A stretch of 64,000 bases of DNA from the NCBI GenBank assembly GCA_963854835.1, contig OY978528.1:58226761-58290760 (forward strand). Reading direction: 5' to 3'. This DNA comes from Megamerina dolium (Eukaryota; Arthropoda; Insecta; Diptera; Megamerinidae). The notes under the pieces are model-generated. The model was not told the DNA's origin. It saw only the letters and a list, made by a program, of their open reading frames with translations, and ran no database searches. Of this stretch, positions 35,813 through 50,334 are shown one piece after another; within the stretch, counting starts at the first letter, position 1; each line of letters starts with the position of its first letter. The position numbers and the translations under genes were made by a program.

Positions 35813-38577
35813 AAAAATAGCTTTTAAATATGTGGAATTTTTGTATGGGAGATATATACAATATTAAGCGTGGTTCACCCATTCTACAATAATATTTTAA
35901 TAACTAAAATTTATAGCTTTAAGCTAGGAATAATTGTCTCATAGTAATTTTTTAGAAAATAGAGTGATCACAACAATGACTTTATATGCGAGCTATGCAA
36001 AATAGTGTACGATTTCCTCCCATTTTTCACCGACTAATTAAACACTTATATCAAAGTAATTCGCAAAGGTAATTCGTTCAGATCATAAGAATAACACTCC
36101 ACTGATGTTGATAATGTCGAACAATTCCGACTAAATGTTTAACTATCCACCACTCTCATCATACAAACACATCACATACGAATATAGATATCAAAACAAG
36201 ACCTATATCATACACCTATACCATCCATACACACCCATAATGCCAGTCTTTCGTCCTTGAGTGATTTTATATTGTTACCTCCTTGCTGTCATTGTTATTG
36301 ACGTGAATGATTTTTCTTTTTCCTATTTTTTACTCCGTGTTGCCTCCTCTGACCATTTTCTATTTTCCATCTATTCTCTTACTCTATTGTATTGTAACAA
36401 TTCATGCTACCTTCTGAATCATCACCCCTGTCCTCATACTTGTGCTCGTCTTTGTAATAAGTTATATTTTACTTCTTTAGCGCTTTTAATTAGATTTTTA
36501 TTACTTATGCATATATTTGTATGTATGTATATTAAAATTTGTTGACAGTTTAACGTATGTATGCTCGCTTAACGTGAATACTTGTATTAGCGTGCGTGTA
36601 TGTGATTTTATTTGTGCATGTAATTATATAGTATTATGTACACCAAAGCACATATATGTATAATGTATGCGTATGTATGTGTATAACAATTGTCTATACA
36701 TATGACAGTTAAGAAAAAACTTTTTTTCAATTTAATGAAATTAACTTAATTGGTAAATATTCTAATTAATTAACTTCAATGTAATTGTATAAATTATAAA
36801 ATTCTATTACCTACACAATGTCTATGTAGATACTTCGTATGTATATGTGCGTTAAAAGAATATTTATAATTGGTAGAAAGAAAATCTATATTGTGCATAT
36901 CATATCATATAAGGCTATATACCCTCATATTTATAAATTACATACATTTATACATATGCACATTAGTGTAAGTTGTACTATATGTATAAGTAAGTACAAT
37001 AAAAATAATTATATAATTATTATATAATTTTCCTAGTTAATTGATACTATTTAAAATTCAAGGTGAACTAGTTTATTAATGATTAATGAAGCCCTTTATT
37101 ATAGTTCGAATATAATTATTTTGTTCCATAATTTTATTTATTATATTAGAACTAACTCCAGGTAGAGGGTTTACCACCCTTCACACTGACATGATCCCAC
37201 ATATAGTCGTGTGCACGTTACATTTTATGGGACTTAAATCGAGCACTAAAATTAACTTATATATACTTATCCCTTGCTACGGCACAAACAAAGAATTTTC
37301 AAGTACTTGTAAGGAACTCTTTTGATTGGAATTAATTTTTGAATTAACCAAGAATACGACATATAATATATCAAACCCCTAATTAATGGCAAACATTTAG
37401 AAGTTAAGTTCTGCTACATCTTTTTAGAGCTGCAGCACCAGATACATAATATTGATGTTTCAAACATTATAATGAAACATCGACCACGTTTCCTCTTTAT
37501 GAAATTTGTAAGTTTTTTAAACTTATTTTAACAACCAACCTAATCACAATTAATCATACATATAATTAGACATAATGTAGTTAAAGTTAAATATGGGACA
37601 TTCTTATTACCTTTCTGTAGCACTTATCTTCTTGGAATTATACTAAGGACCAATTTATTTTATCCAAAATTTATATGAATTTTATAAAATATTTTAAATA
37701 TTAGAACATACTACATATAGCTAAATGTCAACAAAAAGTATACGTCTAATCGCCTCTTTGAGCACTTCATTTGTAAGCCAAGTAACAATTTTGCACTTCG
37801 ATAAGTGTCTAAAGAAGCACATTTTACTTCATAGAGGTCTAGTGGAAGCAAATTTGCCTGAAAAAAATTTCTTCGTATAAACGCCTTTCTACTTCGATCA
37901 AAGTGGTATATAGAAACTTTAATTTTTTGGCAATTTCAATTACAATAGGTCATGAAACAAATTTTAAGCTTCCTAAATTCCTACCCATATTAATACAATA
38001 TATTTTATAAATATTAAACACGAAATTTACCTATTTTTCATTATCCGCCGCATGAGGCTGTCTATCAATTTGCAAGTGTTAAATATGAGTGTGGCTTATA
38101 TGGAAAAAATCTTTAACGAAGTGTTTCCTCTACAAAACTAATAAATCTTGTGTATTTTTTTGATAAATAAAATAATGGAGCTCAAATTAATTTTCATGAA
38201 AAAAGTATTTTTATAAATATGTAAACCAAAAATATGAGAATTATAAACAATTTTGCGCTGATATCAAACACCAATACTCGATGTTTACGAACTACAACCA
38301 TATGTTATTGCTGCATATTCACGACTGTATTGGTCAGTCGGAATGGGTGTCACAGTAAACGGGTGCAAGACGAATCATACTGTTCCTTCCCCTAGTCATT
38401 AGATCACTTCTGATGTCTACCCTTTTGTGATTGTTGAGGATTTCATCGACTTTGTCCAATATTTATATTAGAAACTAGAAGATATTCAGTAACTAAATTA
38501 AGTAAATGCTAGCTCCTTCGAATATGTGTTATTTGCGATCCCTTAGATCATTACTATTTATATGTGCATGTCCTCCG
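35813..38577. other. AT-rich noncoding stretch
   Basis: No gene, RNA or mobile element recognised. Tatgtatgtata-type words are frequent at 36500-36700. A moderately complex patch at 37730-37930 and another at 38280-38460 could be decayed coding DNA but show no motif. Confidence 0.4.
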
Positions 38578-38904
38578 TTAAACGGTCTCCACAAAAAGGA
38601 TGAGTTTTCGAACGAAAATCCTACCGTCGATTATCGGATCTTTTTCTACTGGCGATGAGCACCGCAAAAAAATTGTTTTGATCGATATAGTCAACTGTAT
38701 TAAACTCCAATTGCTATTGTAGGCAAGCATATCGAACGAATTGAAGAACGGAACCAGCAAAAAAATTGTTTTGTACAGAATCCGATGAGAGACATTGACG
38801 GGAGAGATATCAAACCGATCAAATGTCCACAGACCTAAGAGCGTTTGAGATTTATAATTGGCCCCAGCGTTCACGTAGTTGAAGCGACCACGCAAAATGC
38901 TCTA
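38578..38904 (-). other. Unassigned minus-strand open frame
   Basis: About 108 codons open between stops. There is no ATG at the start: the frame opens with TTG at 38893-38895, and the in-frame codon before SILRGRF is a stop at about 38902. The translation (GRFNYVNAGANYKSQTLLGL at its start, PVEKDPIIDGRIFVRKLIL near its end) is of normal composition, unlike the low-complexity frames nearby. No splice acceptor is obvious directly upstream and no family is recognised. It may be a fragment of an unrecognised element or chance. Confidence 0.25.
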
Positions 38905-40189
38905 CATGTGTCCAATATCAATATTTAATTATGATGGCCGTTTTTTTTTTTTATTTTTTTTTTTTTGCGGGCTTTTTTGTAAAAATATTTTTGTTAAGAA
39001 GAGAGAACTCACTAAAAAATTGTAGACTATGTATATTTAATTATTTGGTCTCTGCACCCATATGATGTGCTCGTATACCATAGATTTCATTATATCTAAT
39101 AAATATTATATGTACATAGAACTATTGATATTTTAATAATTTACAAAAATTGCATATTAAACATAAAAAATTGCAAAAATAAAGTATAAATTCTTTCATT
39201 TCTTCAAATATTAAATGAGAAAACATATAAAAATCAGCAACTTTATTATTTTCTTCATCTAATAAACTGCAAATCTACTTGTGTATTGTAATATTGTATA
39301 AATATGTACATTCATTGGATCACCACACACACACGCACACACACATCGCAAACACATATACAGCCATATACAAAATACATTGTAACTATGTAAGGTACAT
39401 CCATACATACAGCAAGTTCAGTACATATCAAAGTACTTGTGTTATAAAACTATAAAATTCACTTCGGAACTATGTACTTCACTACTAGCAAGTGTAGAGC
39501 AATAAAATTTTTGCACTTAACGTACTACTTGGAGGTCCAGTAAAATAATGCCACACACACACACACACATACACATCCCTACACAAAAACACACACCCCC
39601 TAGTATATGAAGACGCGAGCGTATATACATAAAATAACTTCCTTACAATCATCACTGTGTCTCGCTATAGATATGTATATTTAGAAGGTATAGAGTGAGA
39701 TTCCTTTCGATGTAGGTGTGTTGTGTAAGTGTCCATTTATATGTATATACATACATTGCATTTGATGGTTAAACGTTTATGCGCAATATGTGCAAGCATA
39801 TAATATGTAAACACATTGTTGTTAAAAGTCAGAGAATGCAGTGCAAGCTTGCTGGTGCAGCAACTATACATATAATATTTAGGAGGAGTAGGCGTAGGTA
39901 CTAATAATATGCACCAGTATGATGTAAGAATTTAAACATTTTAATGTTGTAAATGTAATGACTTAGTTGCTCATCATCACTAGGATTTATTTAATGCACT
40001 CAATATTCAAGCGATATGATGGACAATGGCAGTTTGCGAATATAAATACTTAGGGACGTACACTATTATTCTCATGGGGAGAATTCATTTTATACGCAAA
40101 TAAGTATTTTACAAGTTTAATATCTAAGCTCATTATGATAAATATTTACATTAGAATGATCCAAAGATTGTAACTTGAGTTAAGACCGA
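38905..40189. other. AT-rich noncoding stretch with CA runs
   Basis: T-rich run at 38941-38966; CA-type runs at 39322-39346 and 39551-39568. No gene recognised. Confidence 0.45.
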
Positions 40190-41180
40190 TTGAGTTAAAG
40201 TCGAAAAATGTTTTGCAATAATGATAAAAATTGTCATTTTAAGTCATTATTGCAACAAATTTATTGAAATAATGACGAAAAATCAATATATAGAATTAAC
40301 GTTCTAGCACGTTTACAAAGGATTTTCGAAACGTAGGTTTAGAGCACTATGGTGATTTCATTCCTACTAAAAAATGTGGCATTTTCACTGCACTCTCTTC
40401 TTTTTTCGTGTTCGGTTCTAAAATAAATGCAAATTTGTGTGCAAAATCGGTGTTCGTTTCTTAAATATTACGTTAACATTCAAATAAAGCAAAAATTCAA
40501 ATTTTCTGCACTGCGGGACTTTGTCAGCGTAGATGGTTGCCCTGAAAATCAGCTGATTGCTTAAAAAGAAAGTATTATGATATGCATGTGCTAGACAAGG
40601 ATAGATACTTACTCATATTTATGTGTTAATTTGACATTTTGTTTTGTGGAAAGTATTTATGATAAAATTAATGGCAAATGATAAGAAGTGCATAATTTTA
40701 ACTCAAAATTATTTAAATTAAATTAAATAACCCCCGTGTGCTCTTCAAAAAAAACCTTGTCGATACAGCAGAGCATTTTTTATAGAGTTGAGAGCAACAT
40801 TAAATCAATTTTACATGGTGCAAGGGCAATATTTTTTTGGTTGAAATGAAACCATCATTAGTTAAAATACAATGAGCGACGCAAGAAGTATGAGATTTTA
40901 CTTTGTCGACATTATATCACAAATATTTAAATTATATCGAAAAACATGTCCGAATTTCGATTTTCGACATTATTGCAAAAATTTATGCAATAACGTAGAA
41001 ACAATATTTCATACAATTGGCGTTTTCGGTATCATTTCAAACATTTTGACAATTGTCGAAATTTTTTTTCCTCATAATTAAATATGTTAAATTCTAAAAT
41101 AAAATTTTTTCGATATTATTGCTATAATATTTTTGATTAATTTTTAAAATTTTTTTATAATTTTAAATTAAAAATTTGTT
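40190..41180. repeat. Family D repeat, longest block
   Basis: Repeated words include ttttgcaataatgataaaaa (40211), tcattattgcaacaaattta (40243), ttttcgacattattgcaaaa (40961) and ttttttcgatattattgcta (41105). The direct word and its complement alternate, often with cgaaaa or ttttcg next to it. An ORF at 40872-41081 is a translation of these repeats. The block is noncoding and of unknown class. Confidence 0.5.
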
Positions 41181-42949
41181 GACATTAATGAAGTACTATA
41201 CCCAAAATATATATAAAAGTTTACCGAATATAAATATTTTGCAACGCTAAACAATTTGAATTCTATGAAAATAATTTGAACAAAATTTTTTACTACATCA
41301 ATATTTTTTTTTCTTGAAAATCTTATTTTGTTTTTCAAACAAAGCTTTTAGAAAAATTTGCAATACACAAAAAAAAATTATAATCTTAACTTTGTACATA
41401 TCTAATGTAAATTTAGTACAACAGCTAGAAAAATAAATAGGCATAAATATCTGATTTTTTTTTGTCTTCATTACAATTTTTATTTTTAATTAAAAAACAT
41501 AGTAAGAATTCAAACTCCCTTATTTGCATTCCTCATAATTCATAATGATAGTATTAATGTATGCACCAATATATACATACATATACAATACATATAGTCA
41601 TCCTTGACTGACCATCTCTATATTATATGTATATCATTATTATTAATATTAATAATAATCACCACCCTTTGTGCTGTATTTTTTTTTTTTGCTTTCTTCT
41701 TCTTTTTGTATATCGCCGTCCTTGGTATACCTACCACCATCATTGTCAATTCAACAAATTCTATTAATAATTCATAAAATGCATACAACAAAAATCACCC
41801 TCAATTATATTTTATGTGGAAAAGGAAAAGTAAAGAACAAAAAATTAAACAAATAATAATAATAAAACAAATCAACAGCAGCAACAACAACAAGGGCAGA
41901 AACACTAATGATATAATATTTACATATATATATACATACATACATATATATACATTGATATATAAAAAGCACCCTTCAGCGACCAAATATGTACGTATAT
42001 GCATACATAGAATAGTACCTTAATTTATTATTTAAATATTTAAAGAAAATGAAAAAAAAAAGACAACGATGACGTCCAGAATGAAAAGAAGTGGCACTAG
42101 CGAATAGAAGCAAATAATCATTTCAATCTACCTATAATATTTACATATAAATACATATTGGTTGAGGAAAAAGTAAGGCGTTTATTTCAGTAAAAATGCA
42201 TTTAATACTTTTTAACTCGATCCAGTGGTACATTTCTATAAAGTATCGGACGACCTTAACGAATGCAAAGAATGCTTTTGAAACATATGAATTTCTAAAC
42301 TTTGAAAACCGATTTACGTACAATACATAGAATATTTCGAGTTAATTAATCTAAATATGTGCTATTTCATTTGTGTGATTGGTATAAATCTAGTAGACCC
42401 GTCATTTTATCCCTAGAATTTCCGGGAAGTTTGTGCATTAAGTGCTTTGACGTGTAAACGACTACGAAACATCACCGGATTAACCCTCATTTGAAGTAAA
42501 TTACTTAACGCAGCCTTCCTCAATTAATCTGACTTTAGTTAATCTCCAGCAAAGGTTTCCTTAACGCCTTTAGCAGACGCTCTATGGATATATGTGCTGT
42601 TTTTACCTTTCAGATCGCAGTACTTGGCTTATTAAAATTACTTACTAAAAGTAAGTACTTATTAAAAATAAAAATCATAATTTAGATCAGGGTGGAAGTA
42701 TTGTCGAGAAAAATTGTATACAGCTGGTGTAAGGTGCTGTGGAGGAACTTAATCGTTTTCCTCAATTGCCCCGTTCAATTCAATTCAGGAGGGGTCCACT
42801 AGTATAGATTCTTTTATTCTCTAGCTGATTTCAAAAACATTTTATTTATATTCAATTTTGAATTTTCCAGCAATCTCATGACTGCTTATATACTAGTCAC
42901 AATTAATTGTTCCATTATTATTTCAACAATTTCAATCATTTTTTTCAAG
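41181..42949. other. AT-rich noncoding stretch
   Basis: No gene recognised. Short tandem words lie near 41845-41895 (aataat, caacaa). The patch 42360-42600 is less AT-rich but shows no motif. Confidence 0.4.
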
Positions 42950-43110
42950 AAAAAGCCCCACTTGATGACCATGTACTTCAGAACATCACGAGGCTTGGTA
43001 TTTCTAGCTGACGCCAGCTAGGAAAGGACAGAGATAGCAGAGATATAAATATGCTAAATTCGGCCTAATACGATTTTCAGTTATAATGGTCAGATAAGTA
43101 AGTAGGTAAG
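42950..43110 (+). mobile_element. 5'-truncated non-LTR retrotransposon fragment
   Basis: Aligns to the last part of the copy at 51566-52550: ggtatttctagctgacgcca, gctaggaaaggacagagata, then attcggcctaatacgatttt and a tail agataagtaagtaggtaag. It covers the C-terminal ~25 codons plus the 3' end. It is more diverged than the copy at 15.4 kb, implying an older insertion. Confidence 0.8.
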
Positions 43111-44944
43111 TGATTTGCCCTTGTTAATTTTTCTAAACATTTCCCGTTTGAAGGCGACTTAAACTTTTTTGGATGATGTTGCGTTCCACAGATTTTCATA
43201 AAATATTTTGTAGTAATCCAGCTCATTTTAAAAAGTTCAAAATTATTTTTTTTGGTAAATCCTAATGATATAATGACGACTTATATGCCCCTCTTACCCC
43301 AGAGCCTCAATATTTGATCAGCTTTGGACATCAAAATGTTCCGATTGAAGGCAACTGAACGAACTCTTGGGTGTTGTTTATAATTTAACAGTAACACATG
43401 AGTTTTAATGAAAAAATTTGTAATAATAAAAGCTATCCTATATCAATCTTCAAGTACACACCTCAACACAATCCGTTTCAATCAATAGTTCTGCAATTAT
43501 GATATATCAAAGGCAACTGCGAAAAAGAAAGTACGATAATTTTTCCCCAACTAAATATATATAATTTACATTTATGATATGATATAATGTAAATAATAAT
43601 ACATAGAATAGGAAAATAATATTAAAGATAACGAAGAGGAACAACCACAACACACTACCAGCACCACCCTCAAATGGATGAACAAGAATGAGAACGATGT
43701 GTATTAGCTCATGTACACACATTTGCACATGCATACACGCGCGTGTAGGTACATCCTTATTAACATATAACTATATATATATTTATATATAAACGACAAA
43801 TATTACAAATAATTCATAGATTAAAAATAAAAATAATGGAAAAATATCATAAACCATAAGGACACACACACATCCATACATACCAATTTCTACAAGGCAA
43901 AGAAATATGAAAATGTAATGCACGATTCTGGCTTACACATACACACACCCTTTTTTCAACTATGTGCAATGCAGACAATTGGAATTTAGCTCACTACCTT
44001 ATTCATTCATTCTTTTTGCGCTCACGGTTTTTTTTTTGTGTGTGTTGTATGTCGTGAAGAAGCATACAAGTCGACAACGAGCTCGCGTAAATAATTTTTC
44101 ATTAAAAGTTGGCAATAAAAAGTTGTTGTTGTTGTTGGATATGTTGGCGGTATACCTCTCCTCTTATATTAAGCCATGGTGGCCATGATGGCTATACCAT
44201 ACCATAGAGCCAGTGTCTTTTTATTAATATTTTATACTTAACAGCAAAAGCAGCACCAACAACAACAGCAAAATATATTATTATTATATATTAAAAAATA
44301 TAAGTGTCATTACAGAATATTTATGAGATATTATAAATTGTATACTTACACTCATGCACACACATGTAGGTGGTACATGAATGTGTACTCAACTGATATT
44401 GCTGATGATGCAAAAGCCTGAGTGAGCCTGAGTGAGTACTCTTATATGTGAAAAGGATAATATTGTATGAACATTCGATGAAATTATAAAAAAAATAATA
44501 TATGTATATATGTCTATGAATATGAAATAAATATATATAGAAGTAAACATTTATACACTACTTATATTTTGAAATTAAAGCTTCCCTATAATCATTCACA
44601 TAACGAGGAGACCATAAAATATATTGTATAACATATATCGTATACATTACCCTGCAAAGACCATTTTATTGGACATGTTTCTATAAAATAACATTTTAAT
44701 TTTTTTAAAATAACATTTGTTATCAAAATATTAGCTTTTTTGGTAAAAAAAAAATGTAAATATTGTATATCAAAGGAGACGTTTCTCGTCAATATGGTTG
44801 CCTTTCGATTTGATGATGGCCGCTAATCACTAAATCGAAAGATACTAAATTTACAATTCAACTCCTATATACAATTTTTAGCATTTTGATTTGATTTTAA
44901 TAAATTTGAAAACTATACCTACATTGAAACATACTCGCAGGTTA
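43111..44944. other. AT-rich noncoding stretch
   Basis: No gene recognised. A weak family A-like line (cctcttaccccagagcctca) is near 43290. A short GTT run is near 44122-44136. Confidence 0.4.
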
Positions 44945-45660
44945 ATAAAATAATCATATGTGCCCAGTTTCAATTCTATAGCTTTATGCGGAAAGAACAA
45001 TCGAAGGCATACTTTGTACGCGATTCTGTCCGTTTTTGAACAAGTAGACTCGTTAGCAAATATAAATTGTATATGCCGAATTTCAGATATAGATATAGAA
45101 GCATTACTTTGGATGAGAGGTATGCGTGATTTTCATTCGATAACGCTCATTTTTATATATATCCATAGTTTCATAAATATAATCATACATACTGAAATTC
45201 AATATGATAACCTTTTATTTTCGCCCACATAATGGGAAAACACACATTCAATAACTTGCCGTTGTAGGAAGCTTCACTACGCAATCCTGCGTGATTTTCA
45301 TCAGATTACACTCACTTTCTAATAAATCTATTCTACTATTAGATCTACTTTATATACCACGTTTTAGTTTGAAAAATTTACATTTTCTTACACAAAGTGT
45401 GAAAAAATACCTTGAAAAGCATAATTTTATATGGGAGGTCACAGTGATTTTCGTCCGATTTTGACCATGATCCAACATATTCATTTGTTTGTGAAAATGT
45501 TCATTTGTACCTAATTTCAAATCGATCGGTCGAAAATTACTGCAGATATCGTTCGCAAAGACAGGATGGCAGAGCAGGAGGTAGACAATGAACGCACGAA
45601 TTCAAAACCCTCTTAAATTCTTGAATGTATGGTATAATATCTCTTTAAATGTAGGGTATA
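44945..45660. repeat. Family C modular repeat
   Basis: Three units share a core close to gtgattttcrtccgatt: near 45126 (gcgtgattttcattcgataa), 45291 (gcgtgattttcatcagatta) and 45447 (cagtgattttcgtccgattt), spaced about 160 bp. The tail has cgatcggtcgaaaattactg. An ORF at 44960-45232 crosses module borders and shows no family. Noncoding; class unknown. Confidence 0.5.
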
Positions 45661-45671
45661 TACAAATTTAA

Positions 45672-45757
45672 TTTCTTCAAATGGTGCTCACCTGTCGCCA
45701 AACAATCTTCCAACAGTAACAATTTGTCATGAAATGGCTTTTGAAAGAACTCTCGGG
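45672..45757 (+). mobile_element. SINE fragment (copy 4)
   Basis: About 85 bp of the SINE body only: ctcacctgtcgccaaacaat, caacagtaacaatttgtcat, ttttgaaagaactct. Both ends are missing. It directly follows the family C block. Confidence 0.7.
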
Positions 45758-47599
45758 TAAATAACCCATCAAATTTTAATTTAAATATGTATTGAACATA
45801 TCGTTCTGTATTATCTTTAAAAAATTTAAAAATTGTGCATTTTTGTTATGTCTGAAAATTCAAAAACCTTCTTAAGTCACTTCTTCACTGACAATATTCC
45901 TCCAAACCATCCCCAAAAAAATTGCTTGCTTCTTAAGTTCTTACTTATAAAATTATATTTCGCTCAGTGGATCATTAATAATATTATTAATATTAAAGAT
46001 AATAATGATGACAAAGATAATAATAATAAAAATTCTGTTGATAGTATTTTACATATTTAAATATTCCACTTTTCTAAATATGAAATGCACCCTCAAATTA
46101 TAATATTCCATTTTTTTTTGTATTCATTTATTTATTTATATATCCAGGCATACATATAAGTATATAGATTTAGCTATATGTATTTATTTGAAATTGAGAC
46201 GCCATATAGTAAAATTATATGGTATGATAATAATAATAATCATAATAATATACGACATATATACATACATACGGTATATGTAAAATCTATAAGAATATTT
46301 ACATTAAAATGAAAATCAAATTCAAAATTATGATGCTGGAATAAGAAAATAATAATGATGATAATAATAATAATAATAAAAATAAAAATAATAAATAATA
46401 ATATAAAATATTCATATTGCAATGAACTGCAAAATCAATCGTCCTCATTGTCGTTGTAGATGTTTGCAATTCATGTTGTACGTATGTAGGTATAGATTTG
46501 CATACGCTGATATATGTATTATATAGAAATACATATATATTTATTAATGCCTTTTATATTATTTTAATACACCACCAAAAGCAACACCAGTCTCAGTGCC
46601 ATCATGATTACCACCACCGCCACCACCTTTATTGCCACCAATTATAAGTCACCCACAATAAAACCAGCAGGAAGGTACAATATTGAAAACGAAAAAGAAA
46701 ATGATGAAAAAATATGAACGTTAACAACCAGAACAACACCCATCGACCCATCATCACTATCATGAACACCATCATCATCATCATCTAAATATCATTCAAC
46801 GATGTTTGTACGCTGCTGAAGAATATACTCGTGCTCATGTAGGAAAAACGACATAGCAAAAATCATATCACACCATACCGGAATATGTAATCATGTGTAA
46901 CATAACACGACATTTTTAACGCCCTGTTTGCCCCCTCTAAACCTTTATTCCTTGAACATTGACGCGAAGTAGTAGCACACGCACTCACAATCGTATCAAT
47001 CGCATTTTGACGAGTTCACAACATATAATACATTCGATACATACGTAGTACTACTAAATACACTTGCACGCATTTCTCATCGTCGACATCATTCACAGTA
47101 TGTACTACTCGTATATAAGTACATAGTATCAGGCATATCGCATGCTTCATTTATCACACAAGTGAATATAATGATATTAAATTCTATATTGAAATTTGTC
47201 TAAAAATCAGTGCATTGATTGTGCGTGTCGTTATTGCGTCGTCATTGCCTATGCCATGTGGTTTTATTGAGAACATATAAGAAGTATCATATTTATATAT
47301 ATATATGTATGTTTTTGTAAATACTATATCTATGTTATATCAACAAAGACGCACAACAGCTAAGCATGCTTAAATGCAAAACATGCTACATAAATGTAAA
47401 TATGTATGTATTTTTTTTTTTTGTTTGTATGTGAAGTACCATTTTTATATTGAAATAATGACATTGAAAATATATGTATATATTTACATTAGCTATAGGC
47501 TAGTCACATATTGTGATAGTTAATAATTCAATATTTTACGCCAGATTCACCAACTTTTAAATATAAAATTCACTTCTATGGTTCCATAAATAATAAACG
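45758..47599. other. AT-rich noncoding stretch
   Basis: No gene recognised. An AAT-rich run is at 46350-46400. Sequence of higher complexity at 46560-47160 includes CAC/CAT-rich words and could be regulatory DNA, but no motif decides this. Confidence 0.4.
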
Positions 47600-48125
47600 T
47601 CCATTCATTTATGCTCCCCAACATTTTTCCTGAACATACTCGCTAAGTATACGCTTCAAGGGGCCTTAAGGGATCTCTTATACAAAATGAATCCAAATAT
47701 CGACAAATAGCCTCATTTCTGCTCAAAAATCGGCTGTAAGTTCATGAAATGTATGGAGGACCCTCATTAGTGTTTTTCCCCAACATTTTTCCCGAACATA
47801 CTTACTCGCTAAGTTTATGCCTCAAGGGGTCTTAAGCGTCTTCCACATAAAGTAAATCTAAAAATCGACTAATAACCTCATTTCTGCTCAAAAATCGGCT
47901 GTAAATTCATGAAATGTATATTAGTTTTTTTCTACCACAATTTCCTCCAAAAATAATTAATTAATAAAATCATCTAAAAATCAATATAGCTGCTTAGTAA
48001 TCACCCACTGTGTGAAATGTCTGTGGGGTTGGTTTTTAACTCAATTTTTTCAATGAGCGTCTCCCATTGATCAGTACTCCTTAAGGGGGCTGCCATACAA
48101 AATAATTATAAAGAAAAAATTATCT
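47600..48125 (+). repeat. Family A (copy 5) with a 162-bp tandem duplication
   Basis: Two well-matched units start at 47616 and 47778, both with ccccaacatttttcc, gctaagt, a ccttaagg-like word, and the shared end ctgctcaaaaatcggctgta and ttcatgaaatgtat. A further degenerate unit at 48075-48110 has ttaagggggctgccatacaa. This is the best-preserved tandem arrangement of the family. Confidence 0.75.
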
Positions 48126-50334
48126 GAAAACATTCTATTAATTTTTTAAATCCAATTATAATTCAAATTAAACGAAATTTTAAGCATTATCCTATACCTA
48201 ATATATTGTATATTTGAGTACATACGTCCTTATGTAAAAAAGCAGGGCTATTGTAATATTATATAAAGGCAATTTTGATTACCTATAATATTATATTCAA
48301 ATGTGTTCATTTAAATGATATTTAAAGGCTTATGTATGCTCTTCGTTTATGATTGAATACAGGGTGTTGTTTTTAAGAGTATGTTGCATTTTGAAGATTT
48401 TGTTTAATCTCCTTATTCAGTACAAAATTTTTTTAGCAGACTGAAACGACCCTACAAGAACATATTCAGAGTTTCTAAAAGAAATCTATGGTCGAACGGA
48501 ATTTAAATTGGGGAACTCATGCGCAGAAGAATAACTGGAGTATGGCATTATCTCCCTTACATTATCCTCGATTGTATTTATATATTGTAGTAGTTAATTA
48601 ATTTCATCAATAAATACTCTTATTCAGAATAGTATTAAATGCTCTCACTTATTTATACAATTGCAGCTCTATAGCTCACACCCTCTAAGTTCTGAGAGGT
48701 GTTCACAATATTTTCTAAATCATAATTAATTTGCACAAACCTAGTTAAAAATTGTCCTTACCATACATATTGTGCTATCGTAAAAATCACAACAGCAGTA
48801 TGCAGTGCAAGATGTAAAAAGATGATGAGGAGGAGGAGAAACAATAAAGGCCAAATGTTGAAACAATCTGCAACAGCCAACATAAGAATAACAACAACAA
48901 CAGCTACAATAAATGAATCGTATAAATGTAATTCGTTTGCAACAAAGAATGAAATGAAAGAAGGCAGTAAAATCATAAATAAATAAAAGTACATTTAATC
49001 ATAAAACCACACCAACATCTTCACCATTTCACCTCTATCCAAACATGGATCCATCCATCGTACACGCAAAGTTTTACTGAATGCAACTGCAAGTAAATTT
49101 TATTTTATGATCACTCTTCATAGGAACTCTTACTCCCTCTCTCTGTTGTAATACACTTATACTGTAATATATGTATGTATGTATATTTTATACAATATAT
49201 ATATAATTTCCTTTATTTTTACTACTATTATTACTACTAGTGCTACTACTACTACGATAGCACTATGAGAATTCTCCTTCATCATTATACAATATATGGT
49301 ATGGTAGTATTTACTATTGTACCTATGCCTTTGAGTTTTATTTATTAAAACAAAACCAAAATCCAAAGGTGTACAGAACAAAGAAAATGGCCTTATTTCC
49401 TATATCATTGTAAAATACATATATTGTAAATAAGCATAAAGAAGTTCATTGTAAAACCAACACCAATACTATCAACAGTAATACAATGATATCAACACTG
49501 ATATGTTGATACACCTATACAAGAGCAATTTACCTACATCTACATCTACATAGCCTTACACAACACCTTACAATTGAAATGCAGTCAACTCAATTCAACT
49601 TTTTTATTTATTTCATCCTGTCGGTTAGCATCATTTTTTGCCTTCTTCCTGTTACTATCTCAACTTTCTGTAGCAGACTGTACTGCTACATACAACTTAT
49701 TGTTGCAGCTGCAACATGCCATAGCAACATTGTAGAATATGTTGAGTTTTCAACATTTTTATGAGCGCAATGATTTTGCCGAGTAAACGGACAGCATCAA
49801 ATGTATTTGTGTGAACTTTAGTGTATGTGGCTATGGGTGTATATTTGTTTATGTGTGCGTGTGCGAGTTTTGTATTTTATTATTTTATATAATTCGGTGG
49901 CAATCAATATATGCATATACCTTACGTACATATGTACAAATGCATATATGGATGTACACTATAAAGAAGTAGTACAGCAGTGATATCATAGTCATCATCT
50001 TGGCGGTGGCTATAGCAACATTCTACCCCAACAGCGGCAATCAGCAACAAAGCTCAAGATAATGATGATGATTATGATAAGGATGATAATGATGGAAAAT
50101 GTTGCAATTTATTTCGATTCAGTTTTACTACTTCTACCATTATTTTACAGTTTAGTTCAATTGCTGCTTCTTTCAGCAGTTACTTAGTGCTGAAAGACAA
50201 AGAAATGTACAAATAAAATAGAAATCCAATACATGGAATTAATTAAGTAACATTTTATTATTTTATATTATTGTATTCATAAAACAACAAATATCAATAA
50301 ATAATAAATGGGAACATTTATTATTTATTTGCAT
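48126..50334. other. AT-rich noncoding stretch with an orphan transposon end
   Basis: Near 48358-48384, tacagggtgttgtttttaag resembles the right end of the ITm element at 11967 read in reverse, but no partner end is found. The rest holds short GATGATGAGGAGG and CAA words and no recognisable gene. An ORF at 49579-49764 has a hydrophobic start but is T-rich and unsupported. Confidence 0.4.

Noticed and set aside
49579..49764. Second secreted-peptide candidate
   Set aside because: Hydrophobic start comes from T-rich DNA, there is no clear cleavage site, and the rest is not distinctive.
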